Assembly: GCA_913048435.1 (NCBI GenBank)
Contig: CAJWWC010000010.1
Span: 1 to 42,728, forward strand
Reading direction: 5' to 3'
Origin: an uncultured Flavobacteriales bacterium
GTDB lineage: Bacteria > Bacteroidota > Bacteroidia > Flavobacteriales > UBA7312
Length of the DNA: 42,728 nucleotides
This document shows, in pieces, positions 17,511 through 26,354 of this stretch. The notes under the pieces are model-generated. The model saw nothing but the letters and a program-made list of their open reading frames with translations. It was not told the DNA's origin and ran no database searches. Both the position numbers and the translations under genes were made by a program. Position 1 is the stretch's first letter. The number at the start of each line of letters is the position of its first letter.

Positions 17511-18350
17511 ATGAAGATGTATACAATTAACACGGGTTATTTTAAGCTGGATGGCGGAGCTATGTTTGGAGTTGTACCTAAAGTTTTGTGGAGCAAAACT
17601 AATCCAGCAGATGAAAATAATTTATGTACTTGGGCCATGCGTTCTTTACTCGTAGAAGATGGCAACAAACTTATTCTAGTAGACAATGGTATTGGCAACA
17701 AACAAGACGATAAATTTTTAAAGCATTATTATTTGCATGGTGATGTTTCCTTAAATAGCTCACTTGAAAATTTGGGCTATTCACCTTCTGACATTACAGA
17801 TGTTTTTTTGACACACCTTCACTTTGACCATTGTGGAGGTAGCGTCAAATGGAATAAGGATAGAAGTGGTTTTGAAATGGCTTTTAAGAACGCTAAGTAT
17901 TGGAGTAATAAAGACCATTGGCAATGGGCAATACAACCCAACAATAGAGAAAAAGCTTCATTTTTAAAGGAAAATATAATCCCTATTCAAGAAAGTGGGC
18001 ATTTAAATTTTGTTGAAAAAGAAGGAGAGCTTTTTAAAGACTTTTCTACTCTTTTTGTAAATGGACATACAGAGGGACAAATGATACCTCATATACAATA
18101 TAAAGGTAAAACTCTAGTGTTTGCAGCCGATTTACTTCCTAGCACAGGACATATACCTCTTCCCTATGTTATGGGCTATGATACAAAGCCATTAGTCACT
18201 TTGACCGAAAAAGAAAAATTTTTAAACGAAGCAGCTGATAAAGAATATGTCATTTTTTTACAGCACGACAATTACAACGAATGTTGTACTGTACAGCATA
18301 CCGAAAAAGGAGTTAGGCTAAAAGATACGTTTAAACTTAATGAACTGTAA
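17511..18350 (+). CDS. MBL-fold metallo-hydrolase
   Basis: A 279-residue metallo-β-lactamase-fold hydrolase. The metal-binding motif THLHFDHCGG (residues 101-110) supplies HxHxDH; NGHTEGQM supplies the third histidine, AADLLP the bridging aspartate and FLQHDN a final histidine. I chose the ATG giving MKMYTINTGYFKLDGGAMFG, because family members begin with this strand; upstream in-frame codons overlap the promoter. The layout is like lactonases and other AttM/YtnP-type enzymes, but the substrate cannot be assigned. It lies 49 nt before the yqgE-like gene on the same strand. Confidence 0.88.
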   Translation: MKMYTINTGYFKLDGGAMFGVVPKVLWSKTNPADENNLCTWAMRSLLVEDGNKLILVDNGIGNKQDDKFLKHYYLHGDVSLNSSLENLGYSPSDITDVFLTHLHFDHCGGSVKWNKDRSGFEMAFKNAKYWSNKDHWQWAIQPNNREKASFLKENIIPIQESGHLNFVEKEGELFKDFSTLFVNGHTEGQMIPHIQYKGKTLVFAADLLPSTGHIPLPYVMGYDTKPLVTLTEKEKFLNEAADKEYVIFLQHDNYNECCTVQHTEKGVRLKDTFKLNEL

Positions 18351-18399
18351 TTTAATCTAATACATGTAACAATTCTATTAAACTATTCGTTATAGATAT

Positions 18400-18957
18400 A
18401 TGAAAAACATTAAACCCAAAAAAGGAAGATTATTAATTTCAGAGCCAAGTATGTTGGACTCAAATTTCAAGCGTTCCGTATTACTTCTTACAGAACATAA
18501 CGATAATGAAAGTATCGCCTTTATACTTAATCAGCCTACCAAAATTAAAATTCACGACTTGTTTGAAGACTTTCCCTCTTTTGATGCTAATGTGCATGTT
18601 GGAGGTCCAGTTGAAAAAAATACACTTCACTATATACATAGCCTAGGAGACAAAATTGACAATTCAATACCAATTAGTGATAATTTATATTGGAGTGGAA
18701 ATTTTGACACTCTAAAAAAACTGATAAAAAATAAAGAGGTAAAAGCTACAGAAATACGCTTTTTTGCTGGCTATTCGGGTTGGAGTCCAGGACAACTAGA
18801 ACACGAGCTCAATGAAAGGTCTTGGATAGTATGTAATGAAAATGTAAAACATCTTCTTTATAATAACGATAAACACATGTGGCGAAATTTCATTAAAAAA
18901 ATGGATAGAGAGTACGCTATTTGGTCAAATATGCCCGAAGACCCCGAATTAAATTAG
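18400..18957 (+). CDS. YqgE/AlgH family protein (UPF0301)
   Basis: A 185-residue cytoplasmic protein of the widespread YqgE/AlgH family. Conserved features are GRLLISEPSMLDSNFKRSVL near the N-terminus, the AFILNQPT motif, HVGGPVE, and FAGYSGWSPGQLEHEL in the C-terminal half. The biochemical role is not established. It converges with the class IV aminotransferase gene, overlapping it by 9 nt at the 3' ends. Confidence 0.9.
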   Translation: MKNIKPKKGRLLISEPSMLDSNFKRSVLLLTEHNDNESIAFILNQPTKIKIHDLFEDFPSFDANVHVGGPVEKNTLHYIHSLGDKIDNSIPISDNLYWSGNFDTLKKLIKNKEVKATEIRFFAGYSGWSPGQLEHELNERSWIVCNENVKHLLYNNDKHMWRNFIKKMDREYAIWSNMPEDPELN

Positions 18958-19749
18958 TGAATTTAATCTTTTGACGACTTTCTTTGATATCGTATTGGTG
19001 TAGTCATCATACTGCCCAAACTTCTTGACACAGCGAACGCTATTGCAGTTAGTAAAAAAAATCTCATCAGCTATTTGAATATCTTTTAAATTTAAAGCTA
19101 CCTCCTCAACTGCGAAATGGTCTAACACAAATGAGCGCATACAACCCAACAGAGGTCCTTCAGAAAGTGGAGGTGTAAAAATATTACCATCTTTAGAAAT
19201 AAATAAATTAGAGTTAGTGCCCTCGATAGGTCGTTTGTCAGAATTAAGTAACAACAATTCATCTAAGTTTTTGCTTTTCTTTTCTAATGATGCCAATACA
19301 TATAAATTTGCGCTAGAAGACTTTATTGTGGATAGTAAACCTTTAGATTTGAGGTGATTGTCATAAACTCCTATCTTTAGACCATCACCTAATGAAAAAC
19401 AATCAGATGCCTCGCTCATAGTTTCTATTACATAACTAGCAAGAAGTGTATCTGGAGTATATAAGCCTCCTGAGTTTCTATATATTGAAATTCTAGCGCT
19501 ACAAGTAGTTAGTCCATTTTGATTAGCTAAATACTCTGCTTGTTCAAAAAGCTCATCTATAGAAACTGAAATCTCAAGTTGTAACTCTTTCAATGAAAAA
19601 GATAATCTGTTATAATGATTTTGTCTATTGAAAACTTGACCGTTAAACAGTCTAAGGCGTTCAAACAAGCCATCTCCGTACAAGAAAGAACGGTTATTCA
19701 TCTCAAGATGAACAGCACTTACAATTTTACCATTCTGATTATAAAACAT
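18949..19749 (-). CDS. Class IV aminotransferase (PabC/IlvE-like PLP enzyme)
   Basis: A 266-residue fold-type IV PLP enzyme. The start region NNRSFLYGDGLFERLR is the usual family signature. Lys143 in STIKSSS is the probable PLP lysine, and EGTNSNLF (176-183) is the conserved cofactor-binding segment. The size fits aminodeoxychorismate lyase (PabC) or a small branched-chain or D-amino-acid aminotransferase; the sequence alone does not decide between them. I placed the start at the ATG of MFYNQNGKIV because family members begin shortly before an N-G motif; a TTG seven codons upstream is possible. It is divergent from rsmE with 86 nt between starts. Confidence 0.85.
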   Translation of the reverse strand: MFYNQNGKIVSAVHLEMNNRSFLYGDGLFERLRLFNGQVFNRQNHYNRLSFSLKELQLEISVSIDELFEQAEYLANQNGLTTCSARISIYRNSGGLYTPDTLLASYVIETMSEASDCFSLGDGLKIGVYDNHLKSKGLLSTIKSSSANLYVLASLEKKSKNLDELLLLNSDKRPIEGTNSNLFISKDGNIFTPPLSEGPLLGCMRSFVLDHFAVEEVALNLKDIQIADEIFFTNCNSVRCVKKFGQYDDYTNTISKKVVKRLNSLI

Positions 19750-19819
19750 ACTCCAATTGATAAAGGTCAAACATAATGAACAAAGAAAATAAAATTAGAT
19801 GAGTAAATTTAGTTTTTTA

Positions 19820-19827
19820 TACTTTTG
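19820..19827 (+). promoter_or_regulatory. -7 box of the rsmE operon, close to the start codon
   Basis: TACTTTTG matches the phylum -7 consensus exactly and ends only 8 nt before the rsmE ATG, so the mRNA would have almost no leader. No TTG lies at the expected -33 position. Confidence 0.4.
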
Positions 19828-19835
19828 AAAATATT

Positions 19836-20540
19836 ATGCAATTGTTTTATACGCCAGACATAAATTCAGATGAATATACCCTTTCAAAGGAAGAGAGTAG
19901 ACATTGTATTCAAGTATTACGCAAAAAAATCGAAGATATTATTTATCTTGTCGATGGTAAAGGCGGGTTCTACAAAGCAATATTGATTGGTGACAATCCA
20001 AAATCCTGTCATCTAAAAATTGATAAGGTAGAACGTAACTATGGTAAAAGTGACCTACATATTCATATAGCCATTGCACCTACAAAAATAAATGAGCGTT
20101 TCGAATGGTTTTTGGAAAAGTCTACAGAAATAGGGATTAATGAGATTACACCAATCCTATGTGAACATTCTGAAAGAAAAGTCTTGAAACTTCAGCGAAT
20201 GAATAAAATACTTGTGACTGCTATGAAGCAATCAAAACAAGCCTACCTCCCAAAACTTAATGCGGCTGTTTCATTTGATAGTTTTGTTAGCAACAATACT
20301 ACAGAAGAACGATACATTGCTCATTGTGTTGAAAATGACGAAAAAAAACAACTTAAGGAAGTCATTAAAAAAGGTGCTGATACGTTAGTATTGATTGGTC
20401 CAGAAGGCGATTTTAGCCCAAAAGAAATAAAACATGCTCTGAAACATGGTTTTTCTGCAGTTTCACTAGCAAACAATAGACTTAGAACAGAAACTGCTGC
20501 AATAGTAAGTTGCCATACTATAAATTTAATAAATCAATGA
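19836..20540 (+). CDS. rsmE: 16S rRNA (uracil1498-N3)-methyltransferase RsmE
   Basis: A SPOUT-class methyltransferase of 234 residues that methylates U1498 of 16S rRNA using SAM. The N-terminal PUA-like domain contains EESRHCIQVLRKK. The knotted C-terminal SAM-binding region shows LIGPEGDFSPKEI (about residues 186-198) and LANNRLRTETAA, both diagnostic. Also present are KSTEIGINEITPILCEHSER and TAMKQSKQAYLP. It opens a four-gene operon: its TGA overlaps the next ATG (ATGA). Confidence 0.96.
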   Translation: MQLFYTPDINSDEYTLSKEESRHCIQVLRKKIEDIIYLVDGKGGFYKAILIGDNPKSCHLKIDKVERNYGKSDLHIHIAIAPTKINERFEWFLEKSTEIGINEITPILCEHSERKVLKLQRMNKILVTAMKQSKQAYLPKLNAAVSFDSFVSNNTTEERYIAHCVENDEKKQLKEVIKKGADTLVLIGPEGDFSPKEIKHALKHGFSAVSLANNRLRTETAAIVSCHTINLINQ

Positions 20541-21190
20541 AAAAGCTAATTTTCCTCAGTATTATCATAATAGTATTTGGTTTTTCTTTTCCATCGTATA
20601 AAATCGCTGTGTTAAAATATCATGGTGGTGGCGATTGGTATTCTAATCCAACTGCACTCAATAATCTAATTGTTTTTTGCAATGAAAATTTAGGGACTAA
20701 TATCGACAGAAAATACGATGTAGTTGATGTAGGTAGTACGGATATTTTCAATTATCCTTTCGTACATATGACAGGACATGGAAATGTTATATTTTCAACA
20801 GAAGAAAGCGAAAACTTAAGAAAATATTTAATTGGTGGTGGATTTCTTCATATAGACGATAATTATGGTATGGATAAGTTTGTAAGACCAGAGATGAAGA
20901 AAATTTTTCCTGAAAGTGAATTTGTAGAATTACCCTTTTCTCACCCTATATATCATCAGACTTATGATTTCTATAACGGCCTGCCAAAAGTACACGAACA
21001 CGACGCTAAACCGTCACAAGGATTTGGATTATTTCACGAAGGTAGAATGGTCGTATTCTATTCTTACGAAAGTGATTTAGGTGATGGCTGGGAAGATGCT
21101 GAAGTACACAACGATAGTCCTGAAATTAGGCTAAAAGCCTTAAAAATGGGAGCTAATATTATAGATTTTGTTTTTTCAAACCAAAACTAA
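20537..21190 (+). CDS. DUF4159 domain protein, exported
   Basis: A 217-residue protein with a signal peptide (MKKLIFLSIIIIVFGFSFPS), followed directly by the DUF4159 domain (YKIAVLKYHGGGDWYSNPTA, then YPFVHMTGHGN, and GGGFLHIDDNYGMD). The fold resembles a glutamine amidotransferase-like Rossmann domain, but function is unknown. In other phyla DUF4159 is found fused to or next to Bat/MoxR-type membrane proteins. I set the start at the ATG overlapping the rsmE stop, which gives a proper signal peptide. It lies 12 nt before the AI-2E family gene. Confidence 0.87.
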   Translation: MKKLIFLSIIIIVFGFSFPSYKIAVLKYHGGGDWYSNPTALNNLIVFCNENLGTNIDRKYDVVDVGSTDIFNYPFVHMTGHGNVIFSTEESENLRKYLIGGGFLHIDDNYGMDKFVRPEMKKIFPESEFVELPFSHPIYHQTYDFYNGLPKVHEHDAKPSQGFGLFHEGRMVVFYSYESDLGDGWEDAEVHNDSPEIRLKALKMGANIIDFVFSNQN

Positions 21191-21202
21191 TACATTAGAT
21201 AA

Positions 21203-22285
21203 ATGAACCGCACCCTCAAAAACAGCATTATACTCGTTGCATCAATTATTGGAATAGTGTTAGTTTTTTATCTCAAAACAATTGTTGTTTACTTAATAGT
21301 ATCACTAGTGTTGGCACTTATTGGTAGGCCAATAATGAAATTGCTAAGTAGAATCGAGATCAAAAAAAGAAATTTACCCAACGCCCTAAAAAGTGTTATT
21401 ACGCTACTGGTTCTATTGACATTCTTTACTGGTTTTTTCGCTCTTTTTACTCCTTTAGTGATGGAAGAAGCTAGAATCATATCTAATATTAATTTTGAAG
21501 CAGTATCATTAGAACTAGAGGAACCTATAAATGATTTAGAAAATTGGCTAAAAGACAAGCATTTATTGGATGAAAAATCTTCTATTGATAATGAGATAGT
21601 TCAATTATTCAGTCTTACCGATGTAAAATCTATTTTCAATTCTGCAGTGGATATTTTGGGAAATAGTATTATCGCTTTATTTTCTATTATTTTTATAACC
21701 TTTTTCTTCTTAAAAGAAAAAAAGCTATTTAGTGATTTTTTGTTAGCCCTAACTCCTGAAAATAAAACAAATAAGATTCTGAACGTGTTGAAAAACACAA
21801 AACGATTATTAAGTAGATACTTTATTGGAATAATCTTACAAATAAGTATTATTACAATTGTAGTTAGTACTGGACTTTCTATTCTAGGAATTAAAAATGC
21901 TATTCTAATTGGGTTTTTAGCTGCAATTATTAATGTTATACCATACATAGGGCCTATGATTGGAGCTATAATTGGTGTTATAATTGGTATTTCAACTAAT
22001 TTAGATTTGGACTTTTACACACAAATTATTCCATTAAGTTTAAAAATATGTGTCGTATTTGTCATTATGCAATTAATTGACAATTTCGTTCTACAGCCAC
22101 TCATATTTTCTAATTCAGTAAAGGCACACCCATTAGAAATTTTCATAATTGTTATTTCAGCAGGTACATTGTGGGGTGTTTTAGGAATGATTATAGCCAT
22201 ACCATTTTACACACTTTTTAGAGTAATTGCCAAAGAGTTTTTATCTGAATTTAAACTTGTTCAAGAATTGACTAAAAATATTTAA
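21203..22285 (+). CDS. AI-2E family (PerM/YdiK-type) transporter
   Basis: A 360-residue membrane protein with about eight helices, of the AI-2E exporter superfamily. Visible family features are paired N-terminal helices, a hydrophilic region with an amphipathic stretch (about residues 95-135), and the conserved segment GFLAAIINVIPYIGPMIGAI, followed by DNFVLQPLIFSNSVKAHPLE and GTLWGVLGMIIAIP. Members include efflux and Na+/H+ antiport proteins, so the substrate is open. Its TAA overlaps the next start by 1 nt (TAATG). Confidence 0.92.
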   Translation: MNRTLKNSIILVASIIGIVLVFYLKTIVVYLIVSLVLALIGRPIMKLLSRIEIKKRNLPNALKSVITLLVLLTFFTGFFALFTPLVMEEARIISNINFEAVSLELEEPINDLENWLKDKHLLDEKSSIDNEIVQLFSLTDVKSIFNSAVDILGNSIIALFSIIFITFFFLKEKKLFSDFLLALTPENKTNKILNVLKNTKRLLSRYFIGIILQISIITIVVSTGLSILGIKNAILIGFLAAIINVIPYIGPMIGAIIGVIIGISTNLDLDFYTQIIPLSLKICVVFVIMQLIDNFVLQPLIFSNSVKAHPLEIFIIVISAGTLWGVLGMIIAIPFYTLFRVIAKEFLSEFKLVQELTKNI

Positions 22286-23484
22286 TGTCTAGCGACTTTA
22301 AGAATAAATACAACTTTCTGAACGATGATTTTTGGCAAGATTTTATAGCAAAAAATTATAAGAAACCTCTTGACAAGATTCTGTTTTCATTAAATCAAAA
22401 ATTAGAATTAGATAGTGGAATATTAGCCAATCAACTCAAAGCTAGACAAATAATTGAAACAAAAATACCCTCATGGCAAAATCATAAAAATCTTATCTTT
22501 CCTAAACAACTTAGTATTGAACAAAGCTCATCTGAGAATACTGCTTTATATAAATCCAAAATCTGTAGTGGCGAATCTTGTATTGACTTAACAGGGGGCT
22601 TGGGGATAGACAGTTTTTTTATCAGTAAATCTTTTAAAAATACTATTCACTGCGAAAAGGATTTGGAACTTCAATTTATTGCACAACATAATTTTAAGTG
22701 CTTACAAGCAAAAGTTGAATCTCATTTTACTGATGGTATTGAATATTTAAAACATACTAATCAGAGCTTTGACTTGATTTACGTTGATCCCACTAGAAGA
22801 AACGAAAACAATACCAAAGTCGTAAAACTTGATGAATACACTCCAAATATAATACTGTACTTAAACCTACTTTTAGAAATGGGAAAGCAAATCTTGGTTA
22901 AAACCTCACCTTTGCTTGATATTAGACAAGCTATGGAGCAATTGCCTCAGCTCAAAGAAATACATGTCATAGCAGTAAATAATGAATGTAAAGAATTATT
23001 GTTTCTAATTGATGCCAATTCAAATCAAAAGCAAACACCTATAATTTGTAAAGATTTACTAAAAGACTTCACTTTTAAATTTGACAATGAGCAAGAACTC
23101 AATTACAAAATAAACTTATCATTACCTCAAAATTACATTTACGAACCCAATGCAAGCATATTAAAAGCTGGTGGATTTAAGTCTATTGGCGTATCTTTTA
23201 AGTTAAGTAAACTTCACGCTAACAGTCATCTCTATACTTCAGAAAAGTATATAAAAGATTTTCCTGGAAGATGTTTTAAACTGAATACAATTTGCCGATT
23301 AAATAAAAAAGAAATTCAAATGACCATAAAGTCTAAAAAAGCAAATATTTCTAAAAGAAACTTTCCTAATTCAGTAAATGAGATTCGTAAAAAATTAGGT
23401 CTTAATGATGGAGGTAATGATTATATTTTTGCCACTACTTTAATGAATGAAGAAAAAAGACTTCTGATCTGTAAAAAGTGTTAG
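22285..23484 (+). CDS. THUMP-like domain class I SAM-dependent methyltransferase
   Basis: A 399-residue protein resembling Porphyromonas PG_1098-type methyltransferases. An N-terminal helical segment is followed by a Rossmann methyltransferase core with CIDLTGGLGIDSFFISKSF (about residues 96-114) as SAM-binding motif I and the catalytic-type DLIYVDPTRR near 160-170. The C-terminal part (about 330-399) matches a THUMP-like ferredoxin-like domain, which suggests RNA, probably tRNA or rRNA, as the target. Being coupled to rsmE through the operon supports an RNA-modification role, but the modified base is unknown. It overlaps hutH by 4 nt at the 3' ends. Confidence 0.9.
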   Translation: MSSDFKNKYNFLNDDFWQDFIAKNYKKPLDKILFSLNQKLELDSGILANQLKARQIIETKIPSWQNHKNLIFPKQLSIEQSSSENTALYKSKICSGESCIDLTGGLGIDSFFISKSFKNTIHCEKDLELQFIAQHNFKCLQAKVESHFTDGIEYLKHTNQSFDLIYVDPTRRNENNTKVVKLDEYTPNIILYLNLLLEMGKQILVKTSPLLDIRQAMEQLPQLKEIHVIAVNNECKELLFLIDANSNQKQTPIICKDLLKDFTFKFDNEQELNYKINLSLPQNYIYEPNASILKAGGFKSIGVSFKLSKLHANSHLYTSEKYIKDFPGRCFKLNTICRLNKKEIQMTIKSKKANISKRNFPNSVNEIRKKLGLNDGGNDYIFATTLMNEEKRLLICKKC

Positions 23485-24974
23485 TATAATAAACTTTCAT
23501 CCAAAGATAAATTCTGAATAAATTGCTTCGATTTCATCATTTCATCATGAAGTAAAATATCCTTAGATAAAACAGGTACTTCTTGTCTAAAACTATTTAC
23601 AAAACTTTCAATAAAATCAGAGGACTTTTTAGTTCTGAAAGATAAGGCTTGAGATGAAGTCATCAACTCAACACTTAATATTCTTTCGATATTTTCTGCG
23701 ACTCTATACAGTTTTGTAGCAGCATTTGCTCCCATACTAACGTGATCTTCTTGGCCATTGGATGATACAATACTATCTACAGATGCAGGAGTACATAATT
23801 GTTTATTTTGACTAGCAATGCTTGCAACCGTATACTGTGGTATCATAAAACCAGAATTCAAACCAATATTAGGTGATAAGTAGGGAGGTAAACCTCTTTG
23901 TCCCGATAACAATAGATAAATTCTACGTTCGGAAATGCTTCCTAGCTCAGATAATGCTATTGCCATATGATCCATCACTAATGCCAAAGGCTGTCCATGA
24001 AAATTTCCTGCTGATATTATTTTACCTTCTTTAGCAAAGACATTAGGGTTATCAGTAACTGAATTTATTTCTGTGATAATCGTATTTTTAGCATATTCTA
24101 TAGCATCTTTGGATGCTCCATGCACTTGAGGCATACAGCGAATAGAGTAAGGATCTTGAACGTTAACTTTATCCTGTTTAATTAAATCACTTCCCTCTAA
24201 AAATTCTGAAATATTTTTTGCGGTCTTCAACTGCCCATTGTGAGGACGTATAATGTGTACTAATTCATTAAATGGCTCTAGTCTACCATCAAAAGCTTCT
24301 AAAGAAATAGAACCTATTAAATCGGCTAGATAAGAAAGTTTGTAAGACTTAAAAAGAACATCTAGTGCGTATGCACTCATAAATTGAGTACCATTCAACA
24401 AAGCCAAACCTTCTTTAGACTTTAAACATATAGGCTTCCAAGACATTTCTTTTAAAACTTGATCTGAATTGACTTTCTGACCTTTGTAATACACTTGACC
24501 CAAACCAAGCAATGGTAGTGAAAGATGAGCTAAAGGAGCTAAATCTCCAGAAGCACCTAGAGAACCTTGCTGATAAACAACAGGTAAAATATCTTCATTA
24601 TAGAAATCAATTAGTCTATTGACAGTTTTTAGCTGTACTCCTGAAAAACCTTGTGATAAAGACTTAATTTTCAAAAGAAGCATAAGTTTTACAATAGAGC
24701 TAGGAACCTCTTCACCTAAACCACAAGCATGAGAAATGACTAAATTAACTTGTAGTTTTTCTAAGTTTTCATGAGAAATTGATTCGTTGCACAAGGAACC
24801 AAAACCTGTATTAACACCATAAATTGGTATGCTGTTATCATATTTTTCATCTAAAAAAGAACGACAATCTAAAATTCGCTTATTGGCATCAATAGATAAC
24901 TCAACACTCAATTGTTCATGAACAATTTTATGTAGTTTTTCTAAGGTCAAATATTTATTATCAATTTTATACAT
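23481..24974 (-). CDS. hutH: Histidine ammonia-lyase
   Basis: This enzyme deaminates L-histidine to urocanate, the first step of histidine degradation. It has 497 residues, near the usual 500. The tripeptide Ala141-Ser142-Gly143 in GSLGASGDLAPLAH cyclises to the MIO cofactor. The catalytic tyrosine lies in IYGVNTGFG (51-59), and GNFHGQPLALVMDHMAIAL and QEDHVSMGANAA are family-typical. I used the ATG giving MYKIDNKYLT; a TTG two codons upstream is possible. It is the last gene of SDR-aroK-hutH, 17 nt after aroK. The histidine-specific SxxH context argues against phenylalanine or tyrosine lyases, though MIO enzymes can be misassigned. Confidence 0.93.
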   Translation of the reverse strand: MYKIDNKYLTLEKLHKIVHEQLSVELSIDANKRILDCRSFLDEKYDNSIPIYGVNTGFGSLCNESISHENLEKLQVNLVISHACGLGEEVPSSIVKLMLLLKIKSLSQGFSGVQLKTVNRLIDFYNEDILPVVYQQGSLGASGDLAPLAHLSLPLLGLGQVYYKGQKVNSDQVLKEMSWKPICLKSKEGLALLNGTQFMSAYALDVLFKSYKLSYLADLIGSISLEAFDGRLEPFNELVHIIRPHNGQLKTAKNISEFLEGSDLIKQDKVNVQDPYSIRCMPQVHGASKDAIEYAKNTIITEINSVTDNPNVFAKEGKIISAGNFHGQPLALVMDHMAIALSELGSISERRIYLLLSGQRGLPPYLSPNIGLNSGFMIPQYTVASIASQNKQLCTPASVDSIVSSNGQEDHVSMGANAATKLYRVAENIERILSVELMTSSQALSFRTKKSSDFIESFVNSFRQEVPVLSKDILLHDEMMKSKQFIQNLSLDESLLY

Positions 24975-24991
24975 AAACAATCTTTATTATT

Positions 24992-25486
24992 TTATTGACA
25001 GTATAATTGTAGCTGCTTGACAGATATGTCACTTCCATCAACTATTTTGTGAGCTTTATTGTAATACCCTTTTCTTTCATTTAAATTTTCAAAAACAAAA
25101 TTTGATAATTCATTATCTTTTAAACTGGCAATTAATGGTCGATTTTTTTTTGATAATCGTAATCTTGATATCAGTTCAGTTGGATGCATGTCAATATATA
25201 TTGTTAAACCATTTTCTTTCATTAATTGCATGTTATTAAAATAACATGGAGTACCACCACCAACAGCAATTACAGTATTTTTAGTTTCCATTGCGCTTTG
25301 AAGATAAACTCTTTCTATTTTTCTAAAATAATCTTCACCATTTTTAAAAATTTCATTTATTGATTTGGATTCTTGATCTTGTATGTAAATATCTAAATCA
25401 ATAAAATCATATTCAATGTTTAAAGCTAATTTTTTTCCTAAAGTACTCTTACCACAACCCATAAATCCAATTAAAAAAATTATCAT
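24992..25486 (-). CDS. aroK: Shikimate kinase
   Basis: Phosphorylates shikimate at the 3-hydroxyl in aromatic amino-acid synthesis. At 164 residues it has normal length. The P-loop is GFMGCGKST (7-15), the shikimate-binding aspartate lies in FIDLDIYI (29-36), the arginine in YFRKIE (53-58), and GGGTP (76-80) is the conserved glycine loop; NRPLI carries the lid arginine. It is sandwiched between the SDR gene (20 nt gap) and hutH (17 nt gap) on the same strand, an unexpected joining of a biosynthetic and a catabolic gene. Confidence 0.95.
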   Translation of the reverse strand: MIIFLIGFMGCGKSTLGKKLALNIEYDFIDLDIYIQDQESKSINEIFKNGEDYFRKIERVYLQSAMETKNTVIAVGGGTPCYFNNMQLMKENGLTIYIDMHPTELISRLRLSKKNRPLIASLKDNELSNFVFENLNERKGYYNKAHKIVDGSDISVKQLQLYCQ

Positions 25487-25506
25487 AATAAATTTAATTT
25501 TTTGAA

Positions 25507-26310
25507 TTAGAAGGGTGAGTCAGGTTCTTTTTTAAAATGATTGTAAACTAATAGGTCTACTAAACTAGGAATTATCTTATTCAAAAATAATGTTAGTTTT
25601 CCATTAATAGTCAATGTTAATGAATTTTGTCTATTAACAACAGCATAATAAATATATTCTGCAACTTTCTCAGCAGTCATCATTTTACTTTCATCTCTAG
25701 GGCTTTCAATCTGAATTTTTCCATCTTTTGATAAGGCTGTATTCCGAATATTGGAAGCTGTAAAACCAGGGCAAGCAATAAGAACATGTAATCCTTTTTT
25801 TAAATTTTCTATTCTTAAAGATTCCAAAAATCCCTGCATAGCAAACTTTGAAGCTGAATAGGCAGTTCTTGCGGGTAAACCTTTATATCCTGCTATGGAA
25901 GAAATACCAACAACAGAACCTTTAGATTTTAAAATATAAGGTAGAGCATATTTGGTACAAAATATAGTTCCGTAAAAATTGATATCCATAACTTTTTTCA
26001 TTACAAATAAATCCATTTCCTCAAAAGTTGCTCGCATTGATATTCCAGCATTGTTAATAAGAACATCAATTTTTTTGAACCTCTTAATAGTTTCTGAAAC
26101 TAAAAATTGACAATCTTTATTTATACTAACATCTGCTTTTATTGTAAGAACTTTAAAACCGGCTAACATCATTTCATCACCAATTTCTTTAAGCTTATCA
26201 TCGCTTCTGGCGACTAAAACAACCTTACTACCATTTTTGGCAAAATGCCATGCACAAGCCTTTCCAATTCCGGATGATGAACCTGTTATGACAACTACTT
26301 TGTTTTTCAT
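25507..26310 (-). CDS. Short-chain dehydrogenase/reductase (SDR)
   Basis: A 267-residue NAD(P)-dependent classical SDR. The cofactor motif is TGSSSGIG (9-16), with NNAG at 86-89, the catalytic serine at about 138, and Tyr151/Lys155 in YSASK. An arginine after the second strand (VLVARS) suggests NADPH. The C-terminal 30 residues are hydrophobic (LFLNKIIPSLVDLLVYNHF), which may attach the enzyme to the membrane, as in lipid-acting SDRs such as DHRS7-like or 3-ketosphinganine reductases; that substrate is only a guess. It starts the SDR-aroK-hutH unit, divergent from the GNAT-like gene 44 nt away. Confidence 0.9.
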   Translation of the reverse strand: MKNKVVVITGSSSGIGKACAWHFAKNGSKVVLVARSDDKLKEIGDEMMLAGFKVLTIKADVSINKDCQFLVSETIKRFKKIDVLINNAGISMRATFEEMDLFVMKKVMDINFYGTIFCTKYALPYILKSKGSVVGISSIAGYKGLPARTAYSASKFAMQGFLESLRIENLKKGLHVLIACPGFTASNIRNTALSKDGKIQIESPRDESKMMTAEKVAEYIYYAVVNRQNSLTLTINGKLTLFLNKIIPSLVDLLVYNHFKKEPDSPF

Positions 26311-26354
26311 TTAAATTTCAGCTTATTTTGTTCTTACAAAGAAACGTAATTTAA

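Noticed and set aside
25249-25264. Match of ggagtaccaccacca in aroK to the repeat sequence of the left-edge gene
   Set aside because: In aroK it codes the conserved GGGTP loop; the likeness to GGTPP-coding repeats is coincidence of similar peptides, not a dispersed element.
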